28,838 nt of DNA from Candidatus Krumholzibacteriia bacterium (GTDB lineage Bacteria; Krumholzibacteriota; Krumholzibacteriia; G020349025), in contig DASRJW010000080.1 of assembly GCA_035649275.1 (NCBI GenBank), forward strand, positions 1 to 28,838, given 5' to 3'. The translations under genes and the position numbers were made by a program. Below, piece after piece: positions 1 through 7,013 of this stretch (the stretch's first letter is position 1; each line of letters begins with the position of its first letter). The notes under the pieces are model-generated. The model saw only the letters and a list, made by a program, of their open reading frames with translations. It was not told where the DNA came from and did not search any database.

Positions 1-1251
1 GTGGCCTGGGGCCTGATCTTCGCCGTTCCCTTCCTGCTCGCTCGCAGGGGTGACGCGGTCCACGCCATCCTGGTGACCACACTGCACGAATACATGCCGT
101 TCATCGTCTTGCTCTGGGCGCTGTTCACCGTGGCCGGTGGCATCGTCCTGCGCGGCACCATGTCGGGGACACCGCGCGCCAATCTGGCGCTGCTCTTCGC
201 CGGCACCCTCGTCGCCTCCTGGGTGGGCACCACCGGGGCCTCGATGCTGCTGATCCAGCCGCTGCTGCGCGGCCTGGAGCGCCGGCAGCAGCGGGCTCAC
301 ACCGTCATCTTTTTCATTTTTCTGGTGAGCAACATCGGCGACGTGCTCACGCCGCTGGGAGATCCGCCGCTGTTCCTGGGATTCCTGAATGGCGTGCCCT
401 TCTTCTGGACCTTGCACCTCTGGCCGCAGTTCTTTTTCCTGCTCGTCGTGCTCTTGCCCCTCTACTACGGGATCGATCGCCGCGCCTTCCTCCGTGAAGG
501 CTCCGCCTCGGCCGCCAGCCTTCGACAAGGCCCCGTTCACCTCGTCCCGACGCCGCACGAGCCCCTCCGCCTCGAAGGGCTGGTGAACCTGCCGCTCTTG
601 CTCGCCATCCTCGCCAGCGTCCTGCTCTCGGGTCTGGTGCATCTGCGCGCGGTCGAGTTCCTGGGCATTCGTTTCGAGCTGCAAGACCTGCTGCGCGATG
701 CGGCACTGGTGCTCATCGGCCTCGCCTCCCTACGGCTCACGCCGCGGCCCCTGCGCGCGGCGAACCAGTTCACTTGGGCTCCCATGCGCGAGGTGGCCTG
801 GCTCTTCGCCGGCATCTTCATGACCATGATCCCGGCGCTCGCCATCCTCCTCGCCGGCGAGCGCGGCGCCTTGGCGCCCCTCGTCCAGCACGTGGATCTG
901 CCCGGCGAGTACTTCTGGGTCACCGGTGCTTTCTCCTCGGTCCTGGACAACGCGCCGACCTACCTCACCTTCCTGAGCGCCGCGATCGGTGCCCACTTCC
1001 CGGGGTGGACGCCGCACGAGGCCGTGCACCGGTTGAGCACGGAACAGGGAACTCTGCTCGCCGCCATCTCCTGCGGCGCGGTCTTCATGGGCGCCAACAC
1101 TTACATCGGCAACGCTCCGAACTTCATGGTACGATCCATCGCGGAGGAACGCGGCGTGGCCATGCCCAGTTTCCTCGGTTACCTCTTTCGCTGGTCCTTG
1201 CCGCTCCTGGTGCCGGTGTTCGTGCTCCTGACCCTCGTCTTCTTCCGCTGA
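1..1251 (+). CDS. CitMHS/NhaD-type sodium:proton antiporter, 5' end cut by window
   Basis: Polytopic inner-membrane transporter of the citrate-transporter-like / sodium:proton antiporter superfamily (CitMHS_2-like). The 416 visible residues carry about ten hydrophobic segments. Conserved stretches include GTTGASMLLIQPLLR (about residues 77-91), VSNIGDVLTPLGDPPLFLGF (about 109-128) and, near the C-terminus, SSVLDNAPTYLTF and GANTYIGNAPNFMV. The two Asn/Pro-rich stretches of the C-terminal half are typical ion-site regions of this superfamily. As I recall, relatives carry a further 40-60 residues with one or two helices before the part seen here. The frame is open from base 1, so the GTG at base 1 is probably internal and the real start lies outside. 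A 63-residue gene follows after 18 bp, then an SHMT-like gene, suggesting one transcript. Transport of Na+/H+ is inferred from family; the substrate could instead be a carboxylate. Confidence 0.85.
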   Translation: MAWGLIFAVPFLLARRGDAVHAILVTTLHEYMPFIVLLWALFTVAGGIVLRGTMSGTPRANLALLFAGTLVASWVGTTGASMLLIQPLLRGLERRQQRAHTVIFFIFLVSNIGDVLTPLGDPPLFLGFLNGVPFFWTLHLWPQFFFLLVVLLPLYYGIDRRAFLREGSASAASLRQGPVHLVPTPHEPLRLEGLVNLPLLLAILASVLLSGLVHLRAVEFLGIRFELQDLLRDAALVLIGLASLRLTPRPLRAANQFTWAPMREVAWLFAGIFMTMIPALAILLAGERGALAPLVQHVDLPGEYFWVTGAFSSVLDNAPTYLTFLSAAIGAHFPGWTPHEAVHRLSTEQGTLLAAISCGAVFMGANTYIGNAPNFMVRSIAEERGVAMPSFLGYLFRWSLPLLVPVFVLLTLVFFR

Positions 1252-1269
1252 GAACGCGACGGAGGCGGC

Positions 1270-1461
1270 GTGAGCGCCTGCGTGAAGATCACCCTGGAAA
1301 CCGACCCGCTGTTGGTTCGCGGTTTTCTGCACGGCTGGTGCACTGCCCGAGGCGAGCTGCGCGGCGTGCTGGAGGTGCACGAACGCTGCCGGCAGTACGA
1401 ACGGGTGCGCATCGAGGAAGTCGTCCTGCACTTGGGCGGGAGCCCTCAGGGAGGGAACTGA
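1270..1461 (+). CDS. small conserved-context protein of unknown function (63 aa)
   Basis: I do not recognise this protein. It starts with GTG behind a GGAGG placed four bases upstream (GGAGGCGGC then GTG). Its stop overlaps the ATG of the SHMT-like gene by one base (TGATG), which suggests translational coupling and is the main reason to accept it as real. The product is soluble-looking, with two cysteines, a segment VRGFLHGWCTARGE (about residues 16-29) and a charged helix-like segment around ERCRQYERVRIEEVV. No signal peptide or membrane helix is visible. It sits between an antiporter and a PLP enzyme, so it could be an accessory to either. The alternative is that it is only a leader frame carrying the coupled start of the next gene. 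Confidence 0.6.
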   Translation: MSACVKITLETDPLLVRGFLHGWCTARGELRGVLEVHERCRQYERVRIEEVVLHLGGSPQGGN

Positions 1462-2909
1462 TGTCCGAACTGCATGGGCGCGTCGCCGCCCTCGCTCGAC
1501 GCACGGTCCAGAACAACCTCTGGCGGCAGCGCCGCTGCTTCAACCTGATCCCCTCGGAAACGACCCCGAGCCTTCTGGTCAAGCTGTGCGAGATCGCCGA
1601 CCCAGCGGGTCGCTACGCCGAGCACCGCACCCTGAAGGGGCGGGAGATCTACTTCTACCAGGGCACCGATTTCATCCAGGAAGTGGAAGAGGAGGCGCGC
1701 CGCGAAATCTGCCGCTTCTTCGCCTGCGAGGAGGCGGAGCTGCGCCCTATCAGTGGCCAGATGGCCAACGAGGTCGTCTTCAAGGCGATGCTGCGCTGGC
1801 GCAGCACCGAGTCCGGCGGCAAGGCGCCGCGACGCTTGCGGCAGGTTTTGAACAACGACCTCACCAAGGGCGGCCACCTGAGCGCACAGCCCATGGGCGC
1901 CCTGTTCCACTGCATCGATTTCGACCCGGAGACAGGACGCGAGCGGGTCGTGCATTTCCCCTTGCGCGCCGACAACCCCTACCGCACCGATCTCTCACAG
2001 CTCGGTGAGCTGCTGCAGGAACACAGGCCGGAACTCGTCGTCTTCGGCAAGAGCATGTTCCTCTACCCGGAGCCGGTGCGCGAGGTGGCGACGATGGTGC
2101 GCGACCGGGAACCGCGCCCGCTGCTGCACTACGACATGGCCCATGTGCTCGGCCTCTACGGCGCCTTCCAGGCGCCCCTCGAGGAGGGCGCCGACGTGGT
2201 GACCGGGAGCACCCACAAGACCTTCTTCGGCCCGCAGCGGGGCGTCGTGGTTTCCAACTTCGACAAGGAGTCGCCGCTGCGCAAGCTCTGGTTGGAGATC
2301 AAGAGCCGCGCCTTCCCTGGTTCCACCAGCAATCACCATCTGGGTACGCTCCTCGGCCTGCTGCTGGCAACGTACGAGATGAATGCCTTCAAGGGGGAGT
2401 ATCAGAAGGCGGTGCTGCGCAACGCCCGCGCCTTCGCTCGCGCCCTGGACGCAGCCGGGCTGCAAGTGGAAGGCGATCGCGCCGACGGCTTCACCCACAC
2501 TCACCAGGTGCTGCTGCGCGTCCGCGCCCACGGCACCGGCGAGGAGGTCGCCCGGCGGCTGGAGCAGAACAACATCCTCACCAACTACCAGGCGCTGCCC
2601 GACGACACGAGCTTCATCGACTCGAGCGGCATCCGTCTCGGCGTGCAAGAGATGACCCGCTTCGGCCTCGCCGAGCCCGACTTCGAGCGTCTGGCCTACC
2701 ACATCGCCGCGGTCGTGCTGCACGGGAAGGACGTGAGCGGCGAGGTGGCGCGTGACCGCGAGCGCTTCCTGCTCATGCGCTACTGCCTGCCCCCGGAGGA
2801 GACGCTCCCCGTTGCCGGCGAACTGCTCGCTTCGATCCTGCCGAGCAGCGATTATGCCCAGCGCTTCGGCGAAGCCTTGCAACGCGCCGGTCGCGCGCTC
2901 GAGGCTTGA
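1461..2909 (+). CDS. serine hydroxymethyltransferase-like PLP enzyme
   Basis: Fold-type I PLP enzyme of the SHMT family, 482 residues against about 415-430 for typical bacterial GlyA. Visible SHMT hallmarks: LIPSETTPS (29-37, matching the LIASEN region), YAE (52-54, with the catalytic Glu), GGHLSAQPMG (137-146), DMAHVLGLYG (225-234), the PLP-lysine motif STHKTFFGP (250-258, Lys253) and SGIRLG (389-394, with Arg392 as the carboxylate-binding Arg). The region after GGHL, which contacts folate in GlyA, differs (AQPMGALFHCID), and there is an extra C-terminal stretch of about 60 residues. I recall a similar long group in other uncultured phyla; its reaction is not established to my knowledge. The ATG at 1461 overlaps the upstream stop; the frame stays open further upstream, but only inside the antiporter gene. 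It may interconvert serine and glycine or act on another beta-hydroxy amino acid. Confidence 0.88.
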   Translation: MSELHGRVAALARRTVQNNLWRQRRCFNLIPSETTPSLLVKLCEIADPAGRYAEHRTLKGREIYFYQGTDFIQEVEEEARREICRFFACEEAELRPISGQMANEVVFKAMLRWRSTESGGKAPRRLRQVLNNDLTKGGHLSAQPMGALFHCIDFDPETGRERVVHFPLRADNPYRTDLSQLGELLQEHRPELVVFGKSMFLYPEPVREVATMVRDREPRPLLHYDMAHVLGLYGAFQAPLEEGADVVTGSTHKTFFGPQRGVVVSNFDKESPLRKLWLEIKSRAFPGSTSNHHLGTLLGLLLATYEMNAFKGEYQKAVLRNARAFARALDAAGLQVEGDRADGFTHTHQVLLRVRAHGTGEEVARRLEQNNILTNYQALPDDTSFIDSSGIRLGVQEMTRFGLAEPDFERLAYHIAAVVLHGKDVSGEVARDRERFLLMRYCLPPEETLPVAGELLASILPSSDYAQRFGEALQRAGRALEA

Positions 2910-2996
2910 CCTGTCAGGTCCCGGGCCCAGCAGTGGCAGCGCCGGTGAACCATCGCGCGAGCGGCAGATCTCAGATGCACTTGGTGCAAGGGCGCG

Positions 2997-3554
2997 CTAG
3001 CGGCCGTCCTGGAAGCGCCGGTTCGCTGCTTCGAAGCGCCTGCGGGTGGCTTCGACGTCCCAGGGCCGTTCCCGCAGCGACTCCGGATCCCATTCGCTGC
3101 GTGGCACGCCGAAGAAGTCTCCCCCGTAGATGTGGATGGCGCCGGTGAGGCGCTCGATGGGGTTGGTCACGGAGTGGATCGCTTCCTTCCCGAGAGGGAA
3201 CACTTCCTTCTCCGACAGCGATGCCGCTCTCACCGCTTCGACCTCCGCTCCGGTTTTCTTCCAGAGGATGTTGTCCTCCCGGCCTGTATAGATGCCGATC
3301 GAGGCCCACATGTTGTGATTGTGGGGCAAGAGCACCATGAGCGGGGCCCAGACCACATTGAGAATGGTCAGATCATCGGCCCGGTACAGCGTGTGGAGCC
3401 CGGCTTCCGACGGTTCCCCGAGGCCGAGGAGGACCGACCTGGGTTCCGCGACAGCGCGAGCGAGTACCTCATCCACGGCCTTCTGGCTGTGCGCTTCACC
3501 TCGGGCACGCTTTACTTCGTCGATGAACCGATCGACATCGAACCTTGCCTGCAC
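2997..3554 (-). CDS. cupin-fold metal-dependent protein (COG5553-like)
   Basis: 185-residue double-stranded beta-helix protein resembling the COG5553 group of predicted metal-dependent enzymes, distant relatives of cysteine dioxygenase. The likely metal site is PHNHNMW (His78, His80), with Glu93 in GIYTGREDN (87-95) and His127 in KEAIHSV; His141 follows in GAIHIYGGDFFGVPR. The spacing HxH...E...H is the classic cupin pattern. No signal peptide is seen, so it should be cytosolic. Start: GTG at 3554 with GGAG four bases upstream. It is the last of three minus-strand genes, but 197 bp separate it from the carboxymuconolactone-decarboxylase-like gene, so it may have its own promoter. A dioxygenase acting on a small thiol or acid is possible; the substrate is unknown. 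Confidence 0.8.
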   Translation of the reverse strand: MQARFDVDRFIDEVKRARGEAHSQKAVDEVLARAVAEPRSVLLGLGEPSEAGLHTLYRADDLTILNVVWAPLMVLLPHNHNMWASIGIYTGREDNILWKKTGAEVEAVRAASLSEKEVFPLGKEAIHSVTNPIERLTGAIHIYGGDFFGVPRSEWDPESLRERPWDVEATRRRFEAANRRFQDGR

Positions 3555-3751
3555 GGCTCTCCTTGGAGTGTCATGGTCGTCAGCGCGCAGTCCATGCTTC
3601 GTTCCCAGAATCAGTGTACTCCCTGGCCTGCGCCTTGATCATCCTGCCTCTCGACTGCAGGGCCAGCCGCCGGCCGGGAGCGGCGACTCGGCGCCACCCT
3701 CCATCGTACCCGTCGCCGTGCCGCGACCCTGGAGCGAGATGCAGCAGCTCT

Positions 3752-4081
3752 TCAGGGTGCGCTGTCGCCGCTCTCCACGATGTCGAGGATCCAGGACCGG
3801 CCCGCCGTGGCGTGTGGCCAGCCGAGGGTGGTGATGCCGAGAGCCGCCACCTGCAGCAGCTCGACCCGCGTGATCCCTTGTCGCAGGGCGCGGCGCGTGT
3901 GCGAGTGCACTGCGCCCTGCTCGCGCGCCCCGAGAGCGAGCGCCAGCTTCACCAGCCGCTGCGTCTTCTTGTCCAGGGGGCCAGTGGCTGCGGCCTTCTC
4001 CTCCAAGTGCGTGTACGCATCCCACAGTTCGGGATGCTCGGCCCGGATCCCCTCGATGATGTCCGGCAGCTTCTCCGCCAT
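3752..4081 (-). CDS. carboxymuconolactone decarboxylase (AhpD-like) family protein without CxxC
   Basis: 109-residue all-helical protein matching the CMD/AhpD domain: QRLVKLALALGAREQGAV (about 41-58), then HSHTRRALRQGITRVELLQVAALGITTLGWP. In AhpD-type members the first of these helices leads into a CxxC-x2-H redox site. Here the corresponding stretch is AVHSHTRRA, which keeps a His but has no cysteine, so a peroxidase or disulfide-reductase role is unlikely. Start: ATG at 4081 behind a strong AGGAGG. It lies 67 bp downstream of the TPR-metalloprotease gene on the same strand and is probably co-transcribed with it. The function could be decarboxylase-like or purely structural; there is no direct evidence in the sequence. 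Confidence 0.82.
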   Translation of the reverse strand: MAEKLPDIIEGIRAEHPELWDAYTHLEEKAAATGPLDKKTQRLVKLALALGAREQGAVHSHTRRALRQGITRVELLQVAALGITTLGWPHATAGRSWILDIVESGDSAP

Positions 4082-4148
4082 GGCGATCCTCCTCGTGTTC
4101 GCAGCCTACGGGCGTGACGTCCCGCCCGTCGGAGCCGTGACTCTGGCT

Positions 4149-4958
4149 TCAGCCGAAGTCGCGCTCTTCCAGCTCCTCGTCGCTGAAGCCGAAATAGTGC
4201 CCCACCTCGTGGAACACGGTGATGCGGATCTGCTCGATGAGCTCGTCGCGACTCGTGGCGACGTGTTCCAGGTTGTGCTGGAAAAGATGGATGCGGTCGG
4301 GTAGCGCGGGCCGCCCGGACAGGCCATCGCGCTCGGGCAGGGGCACCCCTTCGTACAAGCCGAGGAGGAGAGGGTCGAGGGGCGGCGACTCGGAACGCAA
4401 CACCTCGAGCGGCGGCACCGGCGCCAACAAGAGCGCCACCTCTCCGGCCAGGGCATTCTGGAATTGCTCTGGGATCTCTGCCGCCGCTTGCGCCACCAGG
4501 GAGTGGAATTCCGCCTCGCTCACCCGATGGGGCAGCGGGAACTCTTCCGGATCCAGCTTCTGCGCCCGACGGGCGAGGGCGTCGGCCTTCTTCAGGTCGC
4601 CGTCGCGCTCGGCGAGGCGGCAGAGGATCTCCAGGGCGTCCGCGTTGACCTCCAGAGTCATGGAGCGCGTCGCTGCCTCCCCGGCCGCCTCGAACTCCGT
4701 GAGGGCCAGACGAACGTTCGCCAAGTCCGCCCACAACATTCCGGATTGTGGCGCCAGCTGCACTGCGGTCTCGAAGGCGGCGCGGGCTGCTTCCACCTCA
4801 TCCATGGACCAGAGGGCCTCGCCATAGGCGGCCTGTACGTCCGGATCGGTGGGAAACCGCCGGGCTGCCTTCGCCGCCAGGTTGACCGCCTGCTCGTAGT
4901 CGCCTTCTTGGAGTGCCGCTTCGATGTTCTGAAGCGCGTCGTCGGCGCTGGTTCCCAT
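4149..4958 (-). CDS. TPR protein with C-terminal zincin-type metallopeptidase domain
   Basis: 269 residues when started at ATG 4958. The frame is open to 5180, but the extra 74 residues are low-complexity and cross the divergent promoter region. N-terminal half: about three TPR-like repeats (residues 4-135, for example DYEQAVNLAAKAARRFPTDP and EVEAARAAFETAVQLAPQSG). C-terminal half: a minimal metalloprotease domain with HEVGHYFGFSD (250-260), where His250, Glu251 and His254 make the HExxH site and the following Asp/Glu can give the third ligand. This matches the zincin-like 'possible zinc metallopeptidase' family often found alone at about 120-140 residues. The TPR fusion suggests the protease is recruited to a protein partner. 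No signal peptide, so probably cytosolic. It heads a minus-strand group with the CMD-like gene. Confidence 0.83.
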   Translation of the reverse strand: MGTSADDALQNIEAALQEGDYEQAVNLAAKAARRFPTDPDVQAAYGEALWSMDEVEAARAAFETAVQLAPQSGMLWADLANVRLALTEFEAAGEAATRSMTLEVNADALEILCRLAERDGDLKKADALARRAQKLDPEEFPLPHRVSEAEFHSLVAQAAAEIPEQFQNALAGEVALLLAPVPPLEVLRSESPPLDPLLLGLYEGVPLPERDGLSGRPALPDRIHLFQHNLEHVATSRDELIEQIRITVFHEVGHYFGFSDEELEERDFG

Positions 4959-5114
4959 GCAGACCTCATGAAACGCGGTCGAATGAAATGTCCCGGTGGG
5001 TGGAGACACCCGCCAAGAGCCTGTCGCGATCGTGCCCTCGGCGCCAGGCCGCGCGACTGCACCGGCGGGGAGCATTCTGACTAGTCCGCGGCTCTCGCCG
5101 CAAGCAACCCCCTC

Positions 5115-5143
5115 TTGTCTCGGCCTGCGGCGTTGGCTAACTT
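5115..5143 (+). promoter_or_regulatory. candidate sigma-70 promoter for the thioredoxin-like gene
   Basis: TTGTCT (5115-5120) and TAACTT (5138-5143) are separated by 17 bp. They lie 37 bp before the ATG at 5181 in the gap between divergent genes. Match to consensus is moderate (4/6 and 3/6), so this is a suggestion only. Confidence 0.35.
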
Positions 5144-5180
5144 TCTTGACGACACCACTTCCCGAAGCGGAGGCCCGCAC

Positions 5181-5945
5181 ATGCGCATTCCCGCTGCACC
5201 GGTCTCGGCCGGCGCCCGCTTGGCTCTAGGCCTGTTCTCGGCGGCCACGGCCCTCGTGGTCGCGGCGCCGGCGCCCGCCCTGCGGGGAGCACGGGAGACG
5301 CTCGACCTCGCCGCGGCTGCGCCGGCAACGCCGGCCGGGACGTCGCCTGCGTCCTCGTCGCCTGCCACGCCGCCGCCTGCCGCAGCGTCGCAAACGCCCT
5401 CTCCCCCTCCCGCCCCGGCGCCGTCCGGGGCGGCGGCGTACCGTTTGCTGGAGAACCGGCTCACGGCACGGGAGCCCTTCAACAACGCTTCCCAGAAGGT
5501 GCGGGTCGTGGCTTTCCTGGCGCCGTCCTGCCCGCGCTGTCTCGCGAACGCCGGTGAGCTACAGCGCGAAATCCTGGCGAAGAATCCGTCCGCCGATATC
5601 GCCGTCATTCTCATTTGGCTCAAAGTCCTGGACAAGGACGACGAGACCGCCGTGGCGGCAGCGGCGGCGCGATGCAACGACCCGCGGGTGACTCATTTCT
5701 GGGATCCGCAGCGGTTGCTCAATGCGCAGCTTCTCGACGCCATCACCTTCGACGTCAATCTGCGCCTCTACGACGTCTTCCTTCTCTACGACAAGAAAGC
5801 AGTGTGGGAGAAGCGCCTCCCTCGTCCCGGTTTTTGGATGCACGAGTACAAAGGCGCTCCCGGGCCGTGGTGGAATGTCACGGCCTTCGCGGCCGAAGTG
5901 TCCAAGGGACTGCGCGGCGAAGCTTTCACGCCCCCGGTGGAATGA
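5181..5945 (+). CDS. exported thioredoxin-like protein with CPRC site
   Basis: 254 residues. The N-terminus (MRIPAAPVSAGARLALGLF, then an Ala/Val-rich stretch to about residue 35) is a signal peptide or membrane anchor. Residues about 42-86 form a Pro/Ala/Ser linker. The thioredoxin-like domain starts near 104: VRVVAFLAPSCPRC (107-120) gives the first strand and the CxxC redox pair Cys117/Cys120, followed by the helix LANAGELQREI and the strand ADIAVILIWLKVL. Later parts are unusual: conserved-looking WDPQRLL (175-181) and DVFLLYDKKAVWEKRLPRPG. A cis-proline is not obvious, so this is a divergent thioredoxin/peroxiredoxin-like fold. Start: ATG at 5181 with GGAGG six bases upstream; the frame is open to 5115, but that part overlaps the promoter. 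It may keep exported thiols reduced or act on a metal. It stands alone, with a structured gap downstream. Confidence 0.72.
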   Translation: MRIPAAPVSAGARLALGLFSAATALVVAAPAPALRGARETLDLAAAAPATPAGTSPASSSPATPPPAAASQTPSPPPAPAPSGAAAYRLLENRLTAREPFNNASQKVRVVAFLAPSCPRCLANAGELQREILAKNPSADIAVILIWLKVLDKDDETAVAAAAARCNDPRVTHFWDPQRLLNAQLLDAITFDVNLRLYDVFLLYDKKAVWEKRLPRPGFWMHEYKGAPGPWWNVTAFAAEVSKGLRGEAFTPPVE

Positions 5946-6115
5946 TCCTCGTACCCCGCGTTTCCTTACGGGGAGCGGGTTTGCGGGGCGCTTTCCGGAC
6001 AGCCAGGCCCGGTCCTGACGCCGTCCGCGCGTGTGGAGACGAGTTCTTGTCAGATTTTTGGCCACTCGGCGCGCGGCGCGCCGGCGCAGCGCGTTGCATT
6101 CGGCAAGGTGCGCTT

Positions 6116-6203
6116 GACCGCGCCGCGGCGGTCCCGTGAGAATCCCTCACGGCCGAAGCAGCAAGGAGGCGCTGCACTGACGCCGAGGTGCAGAGGCCCG
6201 GCC
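6116..6203 (+). ncRNA. possible structured RNA or long 3' untranslated region
   Basis: Hairpins in order on the plus strand: GACCG/CGGTC (6116-6120 with 6129-6133); CCGTGAG/CTCACGG with loop AATCC (6134-6140 with 6146-6152); CTGCAC/GTGCAG (6172-6177 with 6188-6193). The last competes with, or forms a pseudoknot with, GGCG/CGCC (6168-6171 with 6181-6184), whose loop contains CTGCAC. A plus-strand terminator follows at once. The motif GAAGCAGCAAGG recalls the apical part of bacterial SRP RNA, but the GGAA tetraloop region does not fit. The stretch is either a small RNA or the 3' end of the thioredoxin-like mRNA. Confidence 0.3.
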
Positions 6204-6237
6204 GACGGGGAGCGCAAAGCTCCCCGTCTTCGTTTTC
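6204..6237 (+). terminator. intrinsic terminator
   Basis: Perfect 10-bp stem GACGGGGAGC / GCTCCCCGTC (6204-6213 with 6219-6228), loop GCAAA, followed by TTCGTTTT. The T-tract lies on the plus-strand side only, so it ends a plus-strand transcript: the thioredoxin-like gene or a small RNA. Confidence 0.75.
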
Positions 6238-6287
6238 ACGCTGGTTGCTCGCCGTCGATCTCTTTGTCTTCCACCGCAACGGCGAAA

Positions 6288-7001
6288 TCAGCGACGTCGT
6301 CGTGGAGAGCGGCGGCCTGCCGCCTCGCTTCGTCGCGCGCGGGGACGCTTGCTTCGCCGCTCGTCGGGCCGCGCTCCTCGGCGACCCTGCGATCGTGACT
6401 TCCGCACCGGCACCGCCTGGGAGCTCCGACCAGCACCGGGCCGCCAGAGCGCATCGCTCCGGCCCATGCGGTTGGCGCACCGCGCCATGACGAAGAGGAG
6501 ATCGGAAAGCCGGTTCAGGTACGGCAGCACTTGCTCGCCCACCGCCTCAGGCTCCATTTCGAGCAGGCGTGCCACCTCGATCTCGGCCCGCCGGCAGACG
6601 GTGCGTGCTTGGTGCAGTGCGGCAGCCGAGGCCGTGCCCCCCGGAAGGACGAAGCTCTTGAGCGGCTGCAAGCGCTCGTTGCGCTCGTCGATGGCGGCTT
6701 CGAGAACCGCCACCTGCTCCGGCACGATGCGCAGGTGCCGGGCCGAGTCTTCGTGGGCCCGGCGGGGCACGCAGAGATCGGCACCCAGGTCGAAGAGGTC
6801 GTTCTGCAGGCGCCGCAACAACTCCCGATCCGCCGCGGCGAGGCCACGCAGTGCGGCAGCGACTCCGAGTACGCTGTTCAGCTCGTCCACCGTGCCGTAG
6901 GCCGTGATGCGCCGGTGCGTCTTGGGCACCCGCGTGCCGTCGCCGAGGGACGTCATGCCGCGATCGCCGCCGCGGGTGTAGATGCGCGTCAGCCGTACCA
7001 T
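6288..7001 (-). CDS. cob(I)alamin adenosyltransferase, PduO type
   Basis: Transfers the 5'-deoxyadenosyl group of ATP to cob(I)alamin, giving adenosylcobalamin; cytosolic trimer in known members. Visible family motifs: YTRGGDRGMTSLGDG (8-22, ATP-binding N-terminal loop), VPKTHRRITAYGTVDELNS (25-43), LKSFVLPGGT (114-123), ARTVCRRAEIEV (132-143) and YLNRLSDLLFVMAR (161-174). The usual domain ends near ALWRP (184-188). A further 49 residues, very rich in Arg and Ser, follow and look like a non-native frame, so the true C-terminus may be disturbed (see findings). Start: ATG at 7001 with AGGAGG three bases upstream. It begins 12 bp after the RluA-type gene and is probably in one operon with it. 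Confidence 0.92.
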   Translation of the reverse strand: MVRLTRIYTRGGDRGMTSLGDGTRVPKTHRRITAYGTVDELNSVLGVAAALRGLAAADRELLRRLQNDLFDLGADLCVPRRAHEDSARHLRIVPEQVAVLEAAIDERNERLQPLKSFVLPGGTASAAALHQARTVCRRAEIEVARLLEMEPEAVGEQVLPYLNRLSDLLFVMARCANRMGRSDALWRPGAGRSSQAVPVRKSRSQGRRGARPDERRSKRPRARRSEAAGRRSPRRRR

Positions 7002-7013
7002 GTGCCTCCTGTT

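Larger units (their letters stand above)
5946..6287. other. 342-bp gap without a protein gene; structured
   Basis: No convincing gene on either strand. The first 150 bp show nothing I can name. From about 6116 there is a run of hairpins ending in an intrinsic terminator (listed separately). The short frames crossing this region are Arg/Pro-rich and lack ribosome sites. Confidence 0.6.

Noticed and set aside
6116-6203. SRP (4.5S) RNA or cobalamin riboswitch
   Set aside because: GAAGCAGCAAGG and GTGAGAATCC recall parts of each, but the SRP GGAA tetraloop context and the riboswitch B12 box (GCCACTG) are absent. The cobalamin gene is also on the other strand, with its start far away.
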